From Isoetes taiwanensis (lineage: Eukaryota > Streptophyta > Lycopodiopsida > Isoetales > Isoetaceae): a DNA stretch of 64,000 nucleotides. A program made the position numbers and the translations under genes. Within the stretch, counting starts at the first letter, position 1. Each line of letters starts with the position of its first letter. Shown here one piece after another: positions 59,750 to 64,000 of this stretch. The notes beneath the pieces were generated by a model that did no database searches, was not told where the DNA came from, and worked only from the letters and a program-made list of their open reading frames with translations. The stretch spans positions 10,050,109 to 10,114,108 of the forward strand of contig JAJEKV010000004.1 of NCBI GenBank assembly GCA_021234155.1. Reading direction: 5' to 3'.

Positions 59750-59765
59750 TGGTATCAGAGCAATG
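59750..59765 (+). other. Primer-binding site (initiator tRNA-Met type)
   Basis: TGGTATCAGAGCAATG: TGGTATCAGAGC is the sequence complementary to the 3' end of plant initiator tRNA-Met used by many LTR retrotransposons. Confidence 0.85.
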
Positions 59766-59787
59766 TTCTTGGAGACCAAAAGCAAAG

Positions 59788-59919
59788 CATTGACCATGCT
59801 CCCAGTAGTACTAACTTGATAGGACCCTAAAACCTCGAAAAGTGGGGAATTTTCACTGACCATGCTCCCAGTAGTACTAATTTGATAGGACCCTCAAACC
59901 TCGAAAAGTGGGGAATTTT
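59788..59919. repeat. 66-bp tandem duplication downstream of the PBS
   Basis: Two copies, 59788-59853 and 59854-59919, of CA(T/C)TGACCATGCTCCCAG ... CTCGAAAAGTGGGGAATTTT, differing at only a few bases. Confidence 0.9.
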
Positions 59920-60018
59920 TTTCTCATTTTTGTAGTTTGTGCTAAGCTAGTAACAGTTAAGTGAATTGGAACTTAATAAGACTAAAAAGAAGGAGCCAAC
60001 ACCTCCTCAGGCAAGGTG

Positions 60019-61119
60019 GTCTCACAGCTCGCGCCTGGTCAAAGAACTACACTTTAGTTTTTGAGCAAGGCGCAAGCTGTGAGACATTGATCCAAAACAT
60101 CTTGAAACATCTTGAAAAGTCCTAAAATTTAAAAAAGTAACTTGGTAATTCGAATTTTAGCCTAGGAATTAGCTAGATTAGTCTAGTTTTTCAATCTATT
60201 TGAACCTCATCTTAAAAGGATTCCCGCGGTAGCGGGAATTGAACCTCCCACCCACAGGGTTGAACCCCCCCAAACCCTCCCGTGCCAACCACTGAGGGCG
60301 GGCATTGTTTATGTTTGAATTATAATTCTTAATTAAATTTAAGCTTTGATAATGTTAGATAATATTAATAGCTAAGCCTTAGACTTAGAACCAAGACCCT
60401 TAAGCTAGATAGAGACAGCATCTTGATAGACACCAGGACTCCGATCGACATGATGCGCACCAAAAAAACGCACCGACGTTCTCGACAAAGCTTAACCACC
60501 AAGCCAAGGTTTGAAGGAAACAAGAAGAGGAGAGGGCAGAACGAGAGCGGGAGGCCAAGGCTCAAGAAGCAGCAGAGCAGAAGCTGGTCCAACATTTTGA
60601 AGACTCAACAGCCTGCACTGTTCATGCGAAGCGAGTGACCCTCATGAGGAAGGACATGCAATTAGCTAATTTAATTAAGGGAGATTCCCAGTAGATATAT
60701 TGTAAATAATCAATAATTTTGTTAATACATGATAATTTTGAGTAGTTTATGTGTCAAATCTTGCTTAATTAGGACGAGTTAGCAAGTAGTAGTTGTTATT
60801 TTAGTAAAATAGGATATTCTCATACCAAAAAGTGTGATGTCTCACAGCTCACGCCTTGTCAAGAAACTAAAGTTTAGTTTTTGAACGAGGCGCAACCTGT
60901 GAGACCTTCATACCTAGACCATGTCCAAACTAGACCAAAACACCTCCAAATTGACCAAGTAAGGGGTCCATTCTGCCTAACTCGAGGAGACTAGCATGAA
61001 TAGACCCTTAGATCACCCAAATTGGACAAGTTTAACCCAATTTACAGCCAATGTCTCACAGCTCGCGCCTGGTCAAAGAACTAAACTTTAGTTTTTAAGC
61101 AGGGCGCAATCTGTGAGAC
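60019..61119. repeat. Three copies of the hairpin cassette (LARD copy 2)
   Basis: 60019-60085, 60839-60905 and 61053-61119. Arms GTCTCACAGCTCGCGCC and GGCGCAAGCTGTGAGAC pair almost perfectly, extended by the (T)CAAAGAAC / GTTTTTGAG segments to nearly 30 bp, with CTAAA(C/G)TTTAG in the centre. The first lies in the leader before the part shared with copy 1; the other two correspond to the two in copy 1. Confidence 0.88.
60221..60304 (-). repeat. tRNA-like relic in LARD copy 2
   Basis: Same sequence as the one at 47827 with one visible change in box A (CTCAGTGGTTGGCACGGG), which is closer to a real D-arm box A. It marks this as an old part of the element and not a tRNA gene. Confidence 0.5.
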
Positions 61120-64000
61120 CTCCAAACTTTGAACTTCCATAACTTGAGCTACAGAGCTCCAAATCGCCTGAAATTTGTTGCAATAGGACTGTTAGACAGC
61201 CTAGAATCCATTTATGATCTCAAATTAGGCTAGAAATGTCAAACCCCAGTTCAAAATGACCAAAATTGCTCAAACCCTTGAATTGTTTTTCCAAACTGTG
61301 GTTTGTTTGTAAATAGAAGCGTACCCCATTAGTACCTTGCAAGTATTGCTCTCGGCTCAAAGCTGATGCTTTACTCCTAGATAGAAGTGCCCAAGAACAC
61401 CCCTTTGTTATAGTCATCTAAACCTCAGCATAGCAACCCAAGTCCAACTGTCGGTACATCACCTCTGCTCATGCCAAAGGCATAAACCTTGACCTAATTC
61501 GGTGTCCTTCTAATTATATAGCCGCCACATTGACACTCCCTATTGCCAGGATACCTAGAAAGGAGCTATAGTCTAGAGCTGCCCAAGCCGCTCCATGTGT
61601 AGAGATTGGACCCCTCCCTCAAACCAACTTTGCTAGGACCTTAGAGTATGCCTCAAACATCATGGAGGTCTTGCAAAACAACCCTCATGTCATGCCATAC
61701 CACACGTCCTAATGTCCATAGACTTGGAGATTATAGATATGTCTTCAATAATGCTGCTCAAGCCATCTTGTTTGCATATAGAGCCCAAAATGTTGTAGAA
61801 GAGCCCTTCAAGTAGACCCTTAGACTCTAGGATATATGGCGTTGCTTTTCAAGTGAAGCCATGAAGAGCTAGAGGCAAACTTCTTGAAGACATCAAGTCC
61901 CACCGATGTACGCATGCATAAGGAGAGGAGACCGGAAAGGCGCACTCCAAGAGAGGGAAGCACAACGACAAACACCTCAACCGACAAACGAGTAGAACGG
62001 GACACCACCGGCCTATCATCAATCTTCATCAAATGGGAAGAATAATTGGTAACCAACGGCATCAAGAATTTCCTAGATATCAACCTCCCGGCTACCACGC
62101 CCACGAGGTCACATCGTGAAGAGGATCTCGACGCCTTCACCAACTCGGACGCCAACGAAGTTTCAAATGGAAGAATGCAAGGCAGCCAAATACAAAAAGT
62201 GGGGAACACGTTAGACATCGATGTCGCGTTAACATCACGAGCTAGGGCTAGAGGGCATAATCTTCCGCCGAGGAGAGAAGTCATGGCGACCAGAGAGCGT
62301 ATAGGAACGTGAGAGAGAAGACCACGACCTTTGCAGCCCAGCAGCTCAAGCTTAATGTCGCAACGCCAACAAAAGGAGCGACCAAGCTAGGCAACCACAA
62401 GCACCTAAAGTCGACCAGACGAGCTTCCGGCTCCCTTGCACCAGCGAGGAGAACTTTCATCGGTTCCAAAAAGTAGGAGACCATGAGGAGGAGGAGACGA
62501 CCTAGCCGCCAGATACAAATCCGCATAAAGGCGACCGGAAGAGCTATGGTAGGTGCAATGGAGATGATCACACTTCTAGCACCCGGGGAGAGGCACTTCG
62601 AATGAAAAGCAAAGCCCAAGCAGCGGAGTCGCGACTCGAAATTCAACTGCGGAGGAATGCCAATGCCCGCGCCTGGAGACCATGATCTCGTGAGCTTCAA
62701 AACATCCAAGAATGCCCAACCGCAGCGACTGGGTGATCCTACTCAAAGCGATCAACGGCAGCGCACATCGGCAACCTTGCAGCGACACATAATCATTATG
62801 TAGGGACGTTGAGCGGTCACCGCATTCCTCACGACGAATATACACATTAAGGAGGAGCATCTTTCTCAAGGGATCACATCGACGAACACTCTTCGCAACT
62901 GGCGTGACGAGCTTGGATCAGACATGAAGCTCAATAATAGTAGCAGCATCTCAAAGAATCCCGGAATCAACCAGAACGAAGAAGATGCAGCAAAACCGAA
63001 GAATCAAACGCGATAGGAGGAGGGAAAACCCTAAAGGAGTATAAACATTTAAGTAGATCTTTGTAGTTGTTTTGGAAAAGTGGATGAATTAAAATCCCAA
63101 TGTAAATGCGTATATGTCTATTGTATATCTAGGGTGTCCACATATATAGTGGAGAAACATGAGTTTAGAGTCATGTTTTACGGACTTAGCGCTTAGATCA
63201 GGAAGCTCCTTCACTTCGACTGCCTGCCAGATGAGGAAGCAAGGAAGCACAACTATAGCCCAAGATCAAAATGGAAGAGCAAGTACGAGGGAGAAACGAC
63301 TGGAGGCAAAGCAAACCTTCGACTCCAAACACTTCTGGAAGTGCCCTGAAGTAGAAGACAGCTCGTCCACCCAATGTCAGAATAAGAGACAACACCGCAC
63401 GGGACATCGTCGAGGATCTAAACACTACATCTTGTGGCGCACAACACTTGGCTTAACTTATGACACGAGTGGCCTCAACAATAGAAGGAGGAACGCCCGA
63501 CATCAACGAGCCAACTAAGAAGACAACATCTCGGCGACCATAATTCCACCTTGTGGTAATATAGGGAATATTTATGACCGTGGTTTAGATGGAGATGCAC
63601 TTACGAAAAGGCACCGCGACGGGGAGATATGCCTTCAACAACTAGGTGATGGCTTCGCCGGGTACTCCTACCATGAATTAGAAGAGAAGAAGCCGATCAT
63701 ATCTCCGACATGTGGCACGTCAAAGCGCCCAAAGGTAGAAGCATTCGACACCTTAACGACAAGGATAGCAACTCAAGCACCTTCTAAGAAAAAAAAAAAA
63801 AAAAAAAAAAAAGAGTTCAAGATAATAGCCGGGCTATTCAACGACAAGAGCATATCTAAAGGCGGTACTTCTTCAACTCAAGGGTCAAAGCCGCCAGCAG
63901 ATATAAGGATCCATCATCCCCGACAACATAGCCGGCTGGGGAGGAGAGCCACGATGCCTTACCCGACAGAGACCGACATGCGAGGGACAAAGGTCGAGGC

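Larger units (their letters stand above)
58223..64000 (+). mobile_element. LARD-like LTR element, copy 2: 5' LTR, PBS and internal region (runs off the window)
   Basis: 5' LTR 58223 to about 59749, primer-binding site at 59750, then a leader, a 66-bp tandem, and from 60155 the same internal sequence as copy 1. No coding domain is seen. The copy continues past the window end, so its 3' LTR and TSD cannot be read. Confidence 0.8.

Overview
The window looks like a transposon-rich stretch of a land-plant nuclear genome. Support comes from intron-containing plant-type genes (casein kinase II alpha, a ZIP-family metal transporter), pentatricopeptide (PPR) gene fragments, an AP2/ERF fragment, a cold-shock/CCHC protein and abundant plant-style retroelements. 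The wording of the PPR motifs, the very high repeat content and a chromovirus gag/integrase style that is unusual for seed plants make a fern or lycophyte-like genome my best guess. This is an inference and no species is claimed.

Layout. 1-1238 holds the 3' eight exons of a CK2 alpha gene (+). 3.4-5.0 kb is a hAT-like non-autonomous DNA element. 5.2-6.74 kb is a 5'-truncated LINE (-) with a 16-bp target-site duplication (TSD). 7.2-7.4 kb is a PPR relic. 9.1-11.6 kb is a five-exon ZIP transporter (-) that appears intact. 12.5-24.2 kb is a decayed multidomain locus (+): an N-terminal domain, a coiled coil, a RING-like zinc-binding module, an FCP1/NIF-type HAD phosphatase-like domain and a Ulp1/SENP-type cysteine protease. 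It is broken by a Ty3 chromovirus (12,869-17,551, TSD AGACC) and by a hAT-like element (19,604-21,842, TSD GTCACCAG) that carries an AP2/ERF gene fragment. An intron-like interval holds a 158-bp solo LTR and a GT-rich minisatellite. 24.5-25.2 kb (-) is a transposon-type ORF relic.

26-47 kb is mostly gene-poor DNA with several MITE-like inverted-repeat elements, a PPR pseudogene (28.6-29.2 kb), one apparently intact intronless gene for a cold-shock-domain protein with six CCHC zinc knuckles (32,383-33,840) and a second, decayed HAD/NIF-type fragment (46.9-47.6 kb, -).

47.75 kb to the end is dominated by two copies of one large LTR element with no recognisable gag-pol (LARD-like). Copy 1 is a 5'-truncated internal region, polypurine tract and 3' LTR (47,755-56,938). 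Copy 2 is a 5' LTR, primer-binding site and internal region running off the window (58,223-64,000). The internal region carries a tRNA-like relic and a hairpin cassette of about 67 nt that recurs two or three times per copy.

Only CK2 alpha (partial), the ZIP gene and the cold-shock/CCHC gene look functional. There is no operon-like organisation. The main theme is successive insertion and decay, with several insertion events readable exactly from their TSDs.
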